Below are positions 22,502 to 29,142 of a stretch of 29,142 nucleotides of DNA, piece after piece. Origin of the DNA: an uncultured Bacteroidales bacterium (lineage in GTDB: Bacteria > Bacteroidota > Bacteroidia > Bacteroidales > Muribaculaceae); NCBI GenBank assembly GCA_900539915.1, contig UQDU01000026.1:1-29142 (forward strand), given 5' to 3'. How positions within the stretch are numbered: the first letter of the stretch is position 1; each line of letters begins with the position of its first letter. Under the pieces are notes generated by a model. That model worked only from the letters and a program-made list of their open reading frames with translations. It did no database searches and was not told the DNA's origin. Position numbers and translations under genes: made by a program.

Positions 22502-25500
22502 ATGAACATTAAATCCATCACAACGTCCGGTCTGCTGATTATCTCCGCAGCTATCGGCTGGAGCCAGACATCGGCCGATACACGACTCATGTGGTATGAA
22601 CCGGCAGATGCAAAGCAAGACCAGGAAATCACGGTCTATTTCAACGCTACCCGAGGTGAAGGAAAACTGAAAGATTTCACCGGGGACGTATATGCCCATA
22701 CCGGCGTACTCACAACCGAAAGCACAAGCAATAGCGACTGGAAACATTCCCCGTCAAAGTGGTGTGACAACGATGAAAAATACAAGTTCACACGCTCATC
22801 AAGCGACCCCAATCTCTATTCATGGACTATCACTCCGTCTAAATTCTACGGACTATATTCCGGCGAGACAATCACAAGCCTTTGCTTCGTGATGCGTGAC
22901 AAGGACGGCAGAAAATCCGATAATTCCGACATCATAGTACCCTTTGCCAGTGGCGGCGTCGGCGGCGGTGGTGGTGGTGGCGATGATGTCGTCACCGCGC
23001 TCGGAGCCTATGTGTCACATGCTTCTGACGGGTCATCAGTCACCGTTACCGCCCAACACGGCACTCTGACACTGACCGCCTACAACGATTACGTCATCAA
23101 GGTGTTCACCCTCCCCGCTGGCGACAACTCACAGGAACGCCAGTCAATCACCGTGTCAGCCGCTCCCGAAGCTACATTCAGCATTAGCGAGGATGATGAC
23201 AACCTGACCCTGTCGACAGCTGCCACCCGAGTAATTGTCAATAAAGCAAACTGCGCGGTATCATTTGCCGACATGGCAGGCAGCGTCCGCCTCTCCGAAA
23301 AAGAGGGTCTCAACAACAGCTCGCGTCCACATAAGGTGACTTTCAACGCCATGAACGATGCGGCATTCTACGGAGGAGGCTACAACGGCCAGCGCACCAA
23401 CCAAAGCGACTGCACAATCTACATGGACAACAGCCAGAAATGGGGCTGGAACTCCAGCTACGGCGATGCACGCAATATCTGCATCCCATTTGTAGTATCC
23501 ACATCGGGATACGGACTGCTCTTTGACGACCACTACCGCGGTGCCAAGCTCACACCATCGTCAACACGCGGCACGACCTACGAGACAGGCAGCCTCAACC
23601 CTATCGCATATTACTATGTAGGGGGTGACGGCTCCATGGCATCCGTGATGGAAAACTACACTTTCCTCACAGGCCGTCAGGAACTGCCCCCCTACTGGGC
23701 CCTCGGCTATATCACATCACGCTACGGCTACCAGTCGCAGCAGGAAGCCACCGAGGTCATCCGCAAAATCAAGAGCGTCAATCTGCCGCTTGACGGCATA
23801 GTCATGGACCTCTACTGGCAGGGCTATGACGAATCAGGCATGGGCAACCTTGACTGGTACCGCAGCAATTGGTCCGACCCCGCAAGTATGATGAGCAACT
23901 TTGATGCCCAAGGTGTGAAAACCGTGCTTATCACCGAGCCGTTCTTCACATCAAAAACCACCAATTACACTACTCTGCAACAGCGCGGCTACTTTGCCGA
24001 TGACAACGTCAGCAACATGGGATGGCTCAAATCGCCGCAGGTAGGTCTGCTTGACGCAACCAATCCGGACGCCCTTGACTGGATGTGGGAATTCTACAAG
24101 GAACGCACTGCCGAAGGCGTGGGCGGCTGGTGGCTTGACCTCGGCGAGCCCGAGCAGCACGACGGAGACTCGCGACACAAGGGAGGCACCGTAGACCAGG
24201 TGCACAACGAGTTTGGCAACCTGTGGACCGAGCGCGTGTACCGCGGCATGAAAGAGTATTTCCCGGACATACGCCCCTTCCTGATGCCCCGCGCCGGCAC
24301 TTCGGGCATGCAGCGTTTTTCCACTTTCCCCTGGACCGGCGACATCCAGCGCAGCTGGAGCGGTCTGCAAGCACAGATACCCGCTCTGATAAGCGCATCG
24401 ATGTCAGGCATAGGCTACATGGGCAGCGACGTGGGCGGATTTGCCGCTCCAGGCTACGAGAGGGATGCCAACCTGTATCTGCGCTGGGTAGAGTTTGCCA
24501 CATTCTCTCCGATGATGCGCACCCACTCAGCCGTCGATCCCGAGCCATATAACTACGGCAACGTGCTCGACGATGTGCGCCGCTATATCAACATGCGCTA
24601 CAGCTATCTGCCATATACCTACACGCTTGCCTACGAGAATGCGACCAAAGGCATGCCTCTGGCACGTCCCATCAACTTCCACTCCGCCAACAGCTCTTTT
24701 GGAGCCAAAAGCACCGACGAATATCTTTGGGGACGCGACATCCTCGTGGCTCCTATAATCAACAGCAGCACCTCGCGCCAGATCACCCTGCCCGAAGGCC
24801 GCTGGGTGGACCTCAACGACCTCAGCCGCGTATATGACGGCAACACTACCATCAGCTATGACGCTCCGCTGTCAGTGCTCCCCCACTTCGGACGCTCTGG
24901 CTCCATAATCACACGCTACACACAGAAGAGCTACACCACGACCGGCGAGATAGACCATTCGGCTCTGTCACTCACCTATCTTATGAGCGATGACAGCTCG
25001 AATCAGGTGACTGCCAATGTATATGACGACGACCGCATCTCCACCCGTTCGCTCGAGGACAACGCATATCTGCTTACTACCATCACCGGCTCACAGCTAC
25101 GAAACGGCCATCAGATAGCGTTTTACTATGAAGGAAACGGCTATGACGGCATGCCCTCCAAGCGCACCGTGACCATACAGATTCCGCGTTTCACAGCTGA
25201 CATCGACCATATAGAGGGCACTGCCTCTGCCGAAGCATATGCACTGGATGAGAACACCTACTTTGAACAGGTGTCAAATATGGATGAGTTTAATAACGCT
25301 AAGGTACCGGCTTACTACATGGCAAATGACAATACACTACATATCAAAGCCGATGTGCCTACCGACAGCCCGTCGGCCATCTTGATAGCCAACTCACCCT
25401 CAGCCATCTCGTCAATCGCTGCCGACAACAGCAGTATAATGCTTGAATACAGCTCTGCGACAGGTGTATTCTCTTATTCGATGCCCTCCGGCATGAGCGA

Positions 25501-25690
25501 CGCATGTATAAAAGTTTACGACGTGACCGGCATGGCCACAGACCTCATCGGCGGTCTGACTGCCGACGGCACAGTGCGCCAGACATCTCCGACACATGCG
25601 CTGTCAGGAGGCATGTACCTCGCCACGCTCCATGCACGCAATGCTGACGGCTCAGCAGTCAATCATACCGTCAAAATCGGCGTAAGATAA
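22502..25690 (+). CDS. secreted glycoside hydrolase family 31 enzyme
   Basis: This 1062-residue GH31 enzyme acts on alpha-glucosides. A signal peptide covers about residues 1-25 and is why the ATG at 22502 is preferred over 22466. A beta-sandwich module (about 27-150; RLMWYEPADAKQDQEITVYF, DVYAHTGVL) resembles those before Bacteroidota amylases. A Gly-rich linker (about 151-160) follows, then a GH31 N-terminal sandwich and the catalytic barrel. The nucleophile is Asp546 in WWLDLGEPE and the acid/base Asp614 in FPWTGDIQRSW. Motifs GMGNLDWYR, LITEPFFTS and QVHNEFG recall the oligosaccharide 4-alpha-glucosyltransferase (Agd31B-like) branch, so it may transfer as well as hydrolyse. The last 75 residues (IKVYDVTGM, LSGGMYLATL, VNHTVKIGVR) look like a type IX secretion sorting tail. 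No susC/susD pair is nearby. Confidence 0.9.
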   Translation: MNIKSITTSGLLIISAAIGWSQTSADTRLMWYEPADAKQDQEITVYFNATRGEGKLKDFTGDVYAHTGVLTTESTSNSDWKHSPSKWCDNDEKYKFTRSSSDPNLYSWTITPSKFYGLYSGETITSLCFVMRDKDGRKSDNSDIIVPFASGGVGGGGGGGDDVVTALGAYVSHASDGSSVTVTAQHGTLTLTAYNDYVIKVFTLPAGDNSQERQSITVSAAPEATFSISEDDDNLTLSTAATRVIVNKANCAVSFADMAGSVRLSEKEGLNNSSRPHKVTFNAMNDAAFYGGGYNGQRTNQSDCTIYMDNSQKWGWNSSYGDARNICIPFVVSTSGYGLLFDDHYRGAKLTPSSTRGTTYETGSLNPIAYYYVGGDGSMASVMENYTFLTGRQELPPYWALGYITSRYGYQSQQEATEVIRKIKSVNLPLDGIVMDLYWQGYDESGMGNLDWYRSNWSDPASMMSNFDAQGVKTVLITEPFFTSKTTNYTTLQQRGYFADDNVSNMGWLKSPQVGLLDATNPDALDWMWEFYKERTAEGVGGWWLDLGEPEQHDGDSRHKGGTVDQVHNEFGNLWTERVYRGMKEYFPDIRPFLMPRAGTSGMQRFSTFPWTGDIQRSWSGLQAQIPALISASMSGIGYMGSDVGGFAAPGYERDANLYLRWVEFATFSPMMRTHSAVDPEPYNYGNVLDDVRRYINMRYSYLPYTYTLAYENATKGMPLARPINFHSANSSFGAKSTDEYLWGRDILVAPIINSSTSRQITLPEGRWVDLNDLSRVYDGNTTISYDAPLSVLPHFGRSGSIITRYTQKSYTTTGEIDHSALSLTYLMSDDSSNQVTANVYDDDRISTRSLEDNAYLLTTITGSQLRNGHQIAFYYEGNGYDGMPSKRTVTIQIPRFTADIDHIEGTASAEAYALDENTYFEQVSNMDEFNNAKVPAYYMANDNTLHIKADVPTDSPSAILIANSPSAISSIAADNSSIMLEYSSATGVFSYSMPSGMSDACIKVYDVTGMATDLIGGLTADGTVRQTSPTHALSGGMYLATLHARNADGSAVNHTVKIGVR

Positions 25691-25717
25691 CAGACTACAC
25701 AGCTCCTACATCAAATC

Positions 25718-25757
25718 AATCGGCCGGTCCACATCGCTGGACCGGCCGATTTTTTGT
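25718..25757 (+). terminator. intrinsic terminator after the GH31 gene
   Basis: A 13-base GC-rich perfect stem (25718-25730 with 25739-25751) and an eight-base loop are followed by a run of T bases (25751-25755). It lies 27 bases after the GH31 stop and is the clearest rho-independent terminator in the window. Confidence 0.9.
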
Positions 25758-25775
25758 TAAGCAGCCGCACTCTCC

Positions 25776-25863
25776 GTAGTAGGGACATGCCATGGCATGT
25801 CTGCAAACGCAACACCCTCATTAGCATGGCTTTAGGCGACATGCCATGGCATGTCCCTACTAC
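25776..25863. repeat. REPIN-like inverted repeat with palindromic arms
   Basis: Arms of 26 bases at 25776-25801 and 25838-25863 are exact reverse complements, separated by 36 bases. Each arm contains the perfect 18-base palindrome GACATGCCATGGCATGTC (25784-25801 and 25838-25855) and an outer GTAGTAGG/CCTACTAC. The layout, two REP-like units facing each other, is that of a REPIN or small non-autonomous element. It lies directly after the GH31 terminator in non-coding DNA. No REP-associated transposase is in the window, so mobility is inferred. Confidence 0.8.
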
Positions 25864-26020
25864 ATAAAAACGCCATTTAAGCCCACGCCAACATGTCCGG
25901 GGGGTCTATGATGCAAAAATAGGCTCCACCCCGAGCAGACATGGCAGCTGCAACGGGACGAAACAGGCTTTCCGCGCAACAGCCGCTATGTCAGTGATGC
26001 TCAGGCGCAGATATGTGCTT
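25864..26020. other. non-coding spacer between the repeat and yaaA
   Basis: Together with the terminator and the inverted repeat, this makes a gene-free stretch of about 330 bases (25691-26020). In this last part I see no gene remnant, RNA gene or clear terminator for yaaA, although the palindromic repeat itself could stop transcription from either side. Confidence 0.5.
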
Positions 26021-26794
26021 TCAAGCGGTGATGAATTGTGGATGACCGGGATATGGATCATCCTTGAGATAGATAACGTCAGGGGTGACTATGTCACGCA
26101 GAGCCTGACCATCACTGATGTTTCCGCTTATGATGTGGCGCAGGAGCTGGCCACGGAGAGTCTTGAGAATTGTGGCGTTAGGGGTTACCAATGTGTCACC
26201 CTGCTGCCTCTTGAAATTGGGGACGAGCACACGGGCGAAATTCTTGACAATCTTCCAGTCAATGCACTTCGATGCATCCATCGGCAGCATATTGACCACT
26301 TCACGCGCACCGCTCTCACGGACCTCGTTAATCAATCGGACAGTGACATCCTTACGCCAGTAAGCACACATAGGTTTATCGCCCGGAGCTGCTTTGGCAG
26401 TGAAATCGAGTCGGTACGGCTTGATGATGTCATCGGGACGAAGCCAGCCGTAGAGCGAGGAAATGATGCGCAACCGATGATTCATGGTGTCACGCTCGGC
26501 AGCATCAAGCGACGGTACATCAAATGACTTGAACACCACCCCGGTAAATGCGTCAACCGCGGCTATGCCTGTGCCGCTGTTAGAGAAATCATAGATGTCA
26601 TCAGCCATGCTTTTGGCCGATTTCGGACCGATGCCGAGCTTAGATGAAAGCTGCGCCACCGACAGCCCCGAAAGCGAGGCCATTATTTCATCAGCCCGGG
26701 ATTGGAAAACAGGCTGATGGTCTGCCAGTTGAGACGCGGTTACATCGCACAGGGCATGATTCATGGTCTTGGATTCGGCTATAAGTACAAGCAT
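26021..26794 (-). CDS. yaaA: peroxide stress protein YaaA (DUF328/UPF0246)
   Basis: YaaA in E. coli is induced by OxyR and lowers free iron, limiting Fenton damage during peroxide stress; its biochemical activity involves DNA binding. This protein has 257 residues, the family's usual length. It begins MLVLIAESKTM, has SLYGWLRPDDIIKPYRLDF near residue 115 and AYWRKDVTVRLINE, features of UPF0246. Other family stretches are MLPMDASKCIDW and LVPNFKRQQGDTL. The gene lies 39 bases behind rnz on the same strand and probably ends the tadA-queC-rnz-yaaA transcript. No promoter motif is evident in the short gap. A functional link to the tRNA genes is not known. Confidence 0.92.
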   Translation of the reverse strand: MLVLIAESKTMNHALCDVTASQLADHQPVFQSRADEIMASLSGLSVAQLSSKLGIGPKSAKSMADDIYDFSNSGTGIAAVDAFTGVVFKSFDVPSLDAAERDTMNHRLRIISSLYGWLRPDDIIKPYRLDFTAKAAPGDKPMCAYWRKDVTVRLINEVRESGAREVVNMLPMDASKCIDWKIVKNFARVLVPNFKRQQGDTLVTPNATILKTLRGQLLRHIISGNISDGQALRDIVTPDVIYLKDDPYPGHPQFITA

Positions 26795-26833
26795 AAAAAA
26801 AATATGGAGCTAATGCAGATTTGACATCAAAAA

Positions 26834-27766
26834 CTACGCTTCGTCGGGATTGCCGAGAGTGTTGAGGTCGAGGACAAGACCCTCGTCGGAAAGCGTGACA
26901 GCCGGGAACTTTTCGCGTGCCTCGGCAAGCAGCGGCGACAAATCGCGGTAACGTTTGCTATAGTGGCCGAGGATAAGATGGCGCACCCCGGCCATGACTG
27001 CAATTTCCGCGGCCTGACGAGCTGTGGAGTGTCCGCGCTGGGCTGCTTTGACCTCCTGATCATCGGCGTAGGTAGATTCATGATAGAGCACATCCACTCC
27101 GCTGACGCTCTCGGCCACACGGCGGTCCATGACCGTGTCCGAACAATAGGCATAGCTGACCGGATGACGCGGCGGAAATGTCAGATAGCTGTTAGGCACC
27201 ACAGTGCCGTCATCTTTGACAAAATCCTCACCGCACTTGATGGCATGGAGCTGCCGTACCGGTATCTGATGGAAGCGCACCATGTCGCCGCGCAGATTGA
27301 GCAGCGACGGCTTTTCGCGGCATATGAAACCGTTGCACGGCACACGGTGGTATAGAGGGAACGTCTCTACTGTCAGTCCGTCATCCTCATAGACCACCCC
27401 ACGGCGTGGCAACGGCTCAAATCGCAGGTCATAGGCCGTGTTGTCACAGAAATATCGTATCATCGGCTCCATCACCTTTATGCCCTCGGGCTGCATATGC
27501 ACCGTGACGGTACCGCCCTTTTCATGGAGCGACATGGTGGAGAGCAATCCGGGCAACCCGAAGCAATGATCGCCGTGCATATGGGAGATGAATATGTGGC
27601 TTAGGCGTGAGAATTTCAGACCCATCCGCTTCATCATCACCTGTGCACCCTCGCCGCAGTCAATCATAAACAGTTTGTCGCGGAAATTGACTATCTGCGA
27701 TGAGGGGTTGTGACGCACCGTAGGTGTGGCAGAACCGCATCCGAGTATGTTGAGGTCAAATCTCAT
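26834..27766 (-). CDS. rnz: ribonuclease Z (tRNase Z)
   Basis: RNase Z is a zinc-dependent metallo-beta-lactamase-fold endonuclease that cuts the 3' trailer of tRNA precursors, notably those without an encoded CCA. The protein is 310 residues, the short (ElaC-type) form. It starts LNILGCGSATPT, with DCGEGAQVMM and the zinc motif SHMHGDH (His62, His64, Asp66, His67) followed by CFGLPGLL. Later conserved parts are YAYCSDT (metal-binding Asp), YHESTYADD, GHSTARQAA and LILGHYSKRY. Its start overlaps the stop of queC by four bases (27763-27766), implying translational coupling. The two tRNA-Arg genes at the head of the cluster lack encoded CCA and are natural substrates. Confidence 0.96.
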   Translation of the reverse strand: MRFDLNILGCGSATPTVRHNPSSQIVNFRDKLFMIDCGEGAQVMMKRMGLKFSRLSHIFISHMHGDHCFGLPGLLSTMSLHEKGGTVTVHMQPEGIKVMEPMIRYFCDNTAYDLRFEPLPRRGVVYEDDGLTVETFPLYHRVPCNGFICREKPSLLNLRGDMVRFHQIPVRQLHAIKCGEDFVKDDGTVVPNSYLTFPPRHPVSYAYCSDTVMDRRVAESVSGVDVLYHESTYADDQEVKAAQRGHSTARQAAEIAVMAGVRHLILGHYSKRYRDLSPLLAEAREKFPAVTLSDEGLVLDLNTLGNPDEA

Positions 27767-28422
27767 AGCGCATCACTCAGCATCCTGTGGGCCTCAGCGA
27801 GTGCTTCCTGTCGCTCGATGCAGGTGGCGCACTCGCCACACGGCTTCTCGCCCCCTTTATAACATGAATAAGTGTGGTCATAGTCAAGCCCCATGCGCAG
27901 TCCGCGCAGGGCTATCTCAGATTTTGACAGCCCGGTGTAGGGGGCATCAAGCCTCACAGGGGCAAATGTCCCCTCGCTGATAGCCTCACCCATAGCCTTG
28001 ACAAATCCAGGACGGCAATCGGGATAGATCTCATGGTCGCCGGAATGGTTTGCTATCATCACGCGAGTCAGCCCGCGGCTCTCAGCCAGCCCGGCAGCCA
28101 CGGCAAGCATGATACCGTTGCGAAAAGGCACGACCGTTGACCGTAGATTGTCACCGTCATAATGCCCTGTAGGTATGGCATCCGCGCCGCTAAGCAGCGA
28201 ACTTTCGAAATACTGTCCCATGAAGCTCAGAGGTATTACTACATGGGGAACGCCGAGCAGACGGCAATTGTAAGCGGCACACTCTATCTCCCGTGCATTA
28301 TGGTTAGAACCGTAGTCAAATGTGACAGCGAGAGCTATGCGCTCGCGAAATTCATAGAGCATCGTCGTGGAGTCCATACCTCCCGACAATACGAGTATGG
28401 TATCTTTTATGGTATCGGTCAT
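27763..28422 (-). CDS. queC: 7-cyano-7-deazaguanine synthase QueC
   Basis: QueC makes preQ0 from 7-carboxy-7-deazaguanine, ammonia and ATP in queuosine synthesis. The protein is 219 residues from the ATG at 28422. The ATP-pyrophosphatase loop is LVLSGGMDST with SGGMDS at 13-18. The family core PFRNGIMLAVAAGLAES is present, and so is ANHSGDHEIYPDCRPGFVKAM. The C-terminal zinc cysteines are Cys187, Cys195, Cys198 and Cys201. A longer in-frame start at 28476 would overlap the tadA gene by over 40 bases, so 28422, 11 bases after tadA, is preferred. It overlaps rnz by four bases. The other queuosine genes (queD, queE, queF) are not in the window, so the product could in principle serve a different 7-deazapurine pathway. 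Confidence 0.95.
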   Translation of the reverse strand: MTDTIKDTILVLSGGMDSTTMLYEFRERIALAVTFDYGSNHNAREIECAAYNCRLLGVPHVVIPLSFMGQYFESSLLSGADAIPTGHYDGDNLRSTVVPFRNGIMLAVAAGLAESRGLTRVMIANHSGDHEIYPDCRPGFVKAMGEAISEGTFAPVRLDAPYTGLSKSEIALRGLRMGLDYDHTYSCYKGGEKPCGECATCIERQEALAEAHRMLSDAL

Positions 28423-28433
28423 ATCTTGAAAAA

Positions 28434-28886
28434 TTATCTCTTCTTGCTGAAGAATGACTTTATCAACGCCGCGCATTCGGCTGCCATGACTCCCGGCACC
28501 ACCTCACACTGCGGATGAAACGGCGACCGGCTGGTCATCACCGAGTAGCCGCGCTTGACATCAGGAGCACCATAGACCACACGGCTGATCTGGCTCCACC
28601 CCAAAGCTCCGGCACACATCACACACGGCTCCACGGTCACATAAAGAGTGCATCCGGGGAGGTATTTGCCGCCGAGAGTGTTGGCGGCCGCAGTCAGAGC
28701 CTGCATCTCGGCGTGCGCTGTCACGTCGCCAAGACTTTCGGTCAGGTTATGCCCACGCCCTATCACGCGGTCGCCATAGGCGATTACCGCTCCGATAGGC
28801 ACTTCATCAGCCTGATAGGCCTTGCGGGCCTCTGCGATGGCGAGCTGCATCATGCGGCGGTCAATATCGGAAACTGATGGATTCAT
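28434..28886 (-). CDS. tadA: tRNA(adenine-34) deaminase TadA
   Basis: TadA deaminates the wobble adenosine of tRNA-Arg(ACG) to inosine so that one tRNA reads CGU, CGC and CGA. The protein is 150 residues. The zinc deaminase motif is TAHAEMQAL (His58, Glu60) and VEPCVMCAGAL (Cys88, Cys91), with VPIGAVIAYGDRVIGRGHN upstream. Family feature VVYGAPDVKRGYSV follows. The in-frame start at 28982 runs into the tRNA-Arg gene and is rejected in favour of the ATG at 28886. Two identical tRNA-Arg(ACG) genes, its known substrate, lie directly upstream on the same strand. A related nucleoside or guanine deaminase is the alternative, but length, motifs and neighbours favour TadA. Confidence 0.93.
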   Translation of the reverse strand: MNPSVSDIDRRMMQLAIAEARKAYQADEVPIGAVIAYGDRVIGRGHNLTESLGDVTAHAEMQALTAAANTLGGKYLPGCTLYVTVEPCVMCAGALGWSQISRVVYGAPDVKRGYSVMTSRSPFHPQCEVVPGVMAAECAALIKSFFSKKR

Positions 28887-28907
28887 TAGGTAAGAAGTTA
28901 TAACGAA

Positions 28908-28938
28908 AAAGCATCGCTCCGCTTGAGAGTGATGCTTT
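28908..28938 (-). terminator. terminator-like hairpin between tRNA-Arg and tadA
   Basis: On the minus strand AAAGCATC (complement of 28931-28938) pairs with GATGCTTT (complement of 28908-28915). Three more pairs can form inside, and the right arm runs into a TTTTT. It lies 26 bases after the tRNA 3' end and 22 bases before the tadA ATG. It would end the tRNA transcript or attenuate read-through into tadA. Confidence 0.55.
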
Positions 28939-28963
28939 CGTGGCGAGGATGTCTCTCGCAGGG

Positions 28964-29037
28964 TGACTCCTACAGGATTCAAACCTGTAACCTTCTGATC
29001 CGTAGTCAGATGCTCTATTCAGTTGAGCTAAGGAGCC
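28964..29037 (-). tRNA. tRNA-Arg (anticodon ACG), copy 2 in transcription order
   Basis: The complement folds as a 74-base cloverleaf. The acceptor stem is GGCTCCT with AGGAGTC (one G-U pair), discriminator A. The anticodon stem is TCTGA/TCAGA with loop CTACGGA, and the T arm is ACAGG/CCTGT with loop TTTGAAT. The anticodon ACG is at 29001-29003 and reads Arg CGN once A34 is deaminated to inosine. No CCA is encoded. The sequence is identical to the second copy at 29066-29139. Confidence 0.95.
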
Positions 29038-29065
29038 AAAAGATGAAATTCAAACAAAAATTCAG

Positions 29066-29139
29066 TGACTCCTACAGGATTCAAACCTGTAACCTTCTGA
29101 TCCGTAGTCAGATGCTCTATTCAGTTGAGCTAAGGAGCC
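29066..29139 (-). tRNA. tRNA-Arg (anticodon ACG), copy 1 in transcription order
   Basis: This is an identical 74-base copy of the tRNA-Arg gene at 28964-29037, separated from it by 28 bases, with anticodon at 29103-29105 and no encoded CCA. It lies three bases from the window end, so the promoter of the pair is outside the window and further tRNA copies may follow. Confidence 0.95.
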
Positions 29140-29142
29140 AAA

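Noticed and set aside
25776..25863. CRISPR-like pair of repeats
   Set aside because: Only two units exist, they face each other rather than running in the same direction, and no cas gene is nearby. An inverted REPIN-like element explains them better.
25988..26527. Open frame on the + strand across yaaA (179 codons)
   Set aside because: It lies mostly antisense to yaaA, whose family match is strong, and shows no recognisable domain or promoter motif.
28964..29139. Attachment-site duplication at the tRNA-Arg genes
   Set aside because: Both copies are complete and separated by only 28 bases with nothing between them, so a tandem tRNA duplication is simpler. No integrase is in the window.

Overview
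The window looks like ordinary chromosomal DNA from a member of the Bacteroidota, probably order Bacteroidales; Muribaculaceae is a plausible family, but that is inference. The evidence is the repeated Bacteroidota-type -7 promoter motif TAnnTTTG in front of many genes, the lack of Shine-Dalgarno sequences, a DnaA of Bacteroides type, a menaquinone UbiE/MenG methyltransferase, and a secreted GH31 enzyme with a C-terminal tail that resembles a type IX secretion sorting domain. The DNA is moderately GC-rich and densely packed, with no insertion sequence, prophage, CRISPR array or rRNA.

Layout. Positions 159-2415 (+) carry rmuC and a short-chain dehydrogenase. Positions 2427-5383 (-) are a two-gene unit, a MATE transporter overlapping an FAD-dependent oxidoreductase by four bases. 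It is divergent from a HAD phosphatase (5468-6118, +), whose 3' end overlaps that of nadC (6105-6950, -). nadC is divergent from rlmH (6998-7471, +). An AT-richer YhcG/DUF1016-type nuclease gene (7565-8572, +) looks like the one accessory gene. Then come a secreted cell-wall amidase and an MCE/MlaD lipid-transport protein (8726-10515, +), a terminator, and dnaA (10891-12291, +).

A strong bidirectional terminator separates dnaA from the convergent metY-type sulfhydrylase (12385-13677, -), which is divergent from an Lrp/AsnC regulator (13836-14312, +). Downstream on + are a SIMPL-domain protein, a lipid kinase, a DEAD-box-like helicase, purC and ubiE/menG (14370-19214). The purC promoter appears to be built into the helicase stop codon. 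recQ (19274-21298, -) is convergent with ubiE and divergent from a TTG-initiated tRNA-dihydrouridine synthase gene (21518-22456, +). Next to that gene is a large secreted GH31 enzyme (22502-25690, +), which ends at a strong terminator.

The right end is a minus-strand cluster. In transcription order it is two identical tRNA-Arg(ACG) genes, tadA, queC, rnz and yaaA. TadA makes inosine-34 in exactly this tRNA-Arg(ACG), RNase Z trims tRNA 3' ends (both tRNAs here lack an encoded CCA), and QueC supplies the queuosine precursor, so substrate and maturation enzymes sit together. Between the GH31 terminator and yaaA lies an 88-base REPIN-like inverted repeat, each arm of which is itself built on a perfect 18-base palindrome.

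No undescribed multi-gene system is evident. The points most worth a second look are the tRNA-Arg/tadA/rnz cluster, the REPIN-like element, the lone YhcG nuclease, the GH31 architecture, and the hairpin overlapping the dnaA promoter.
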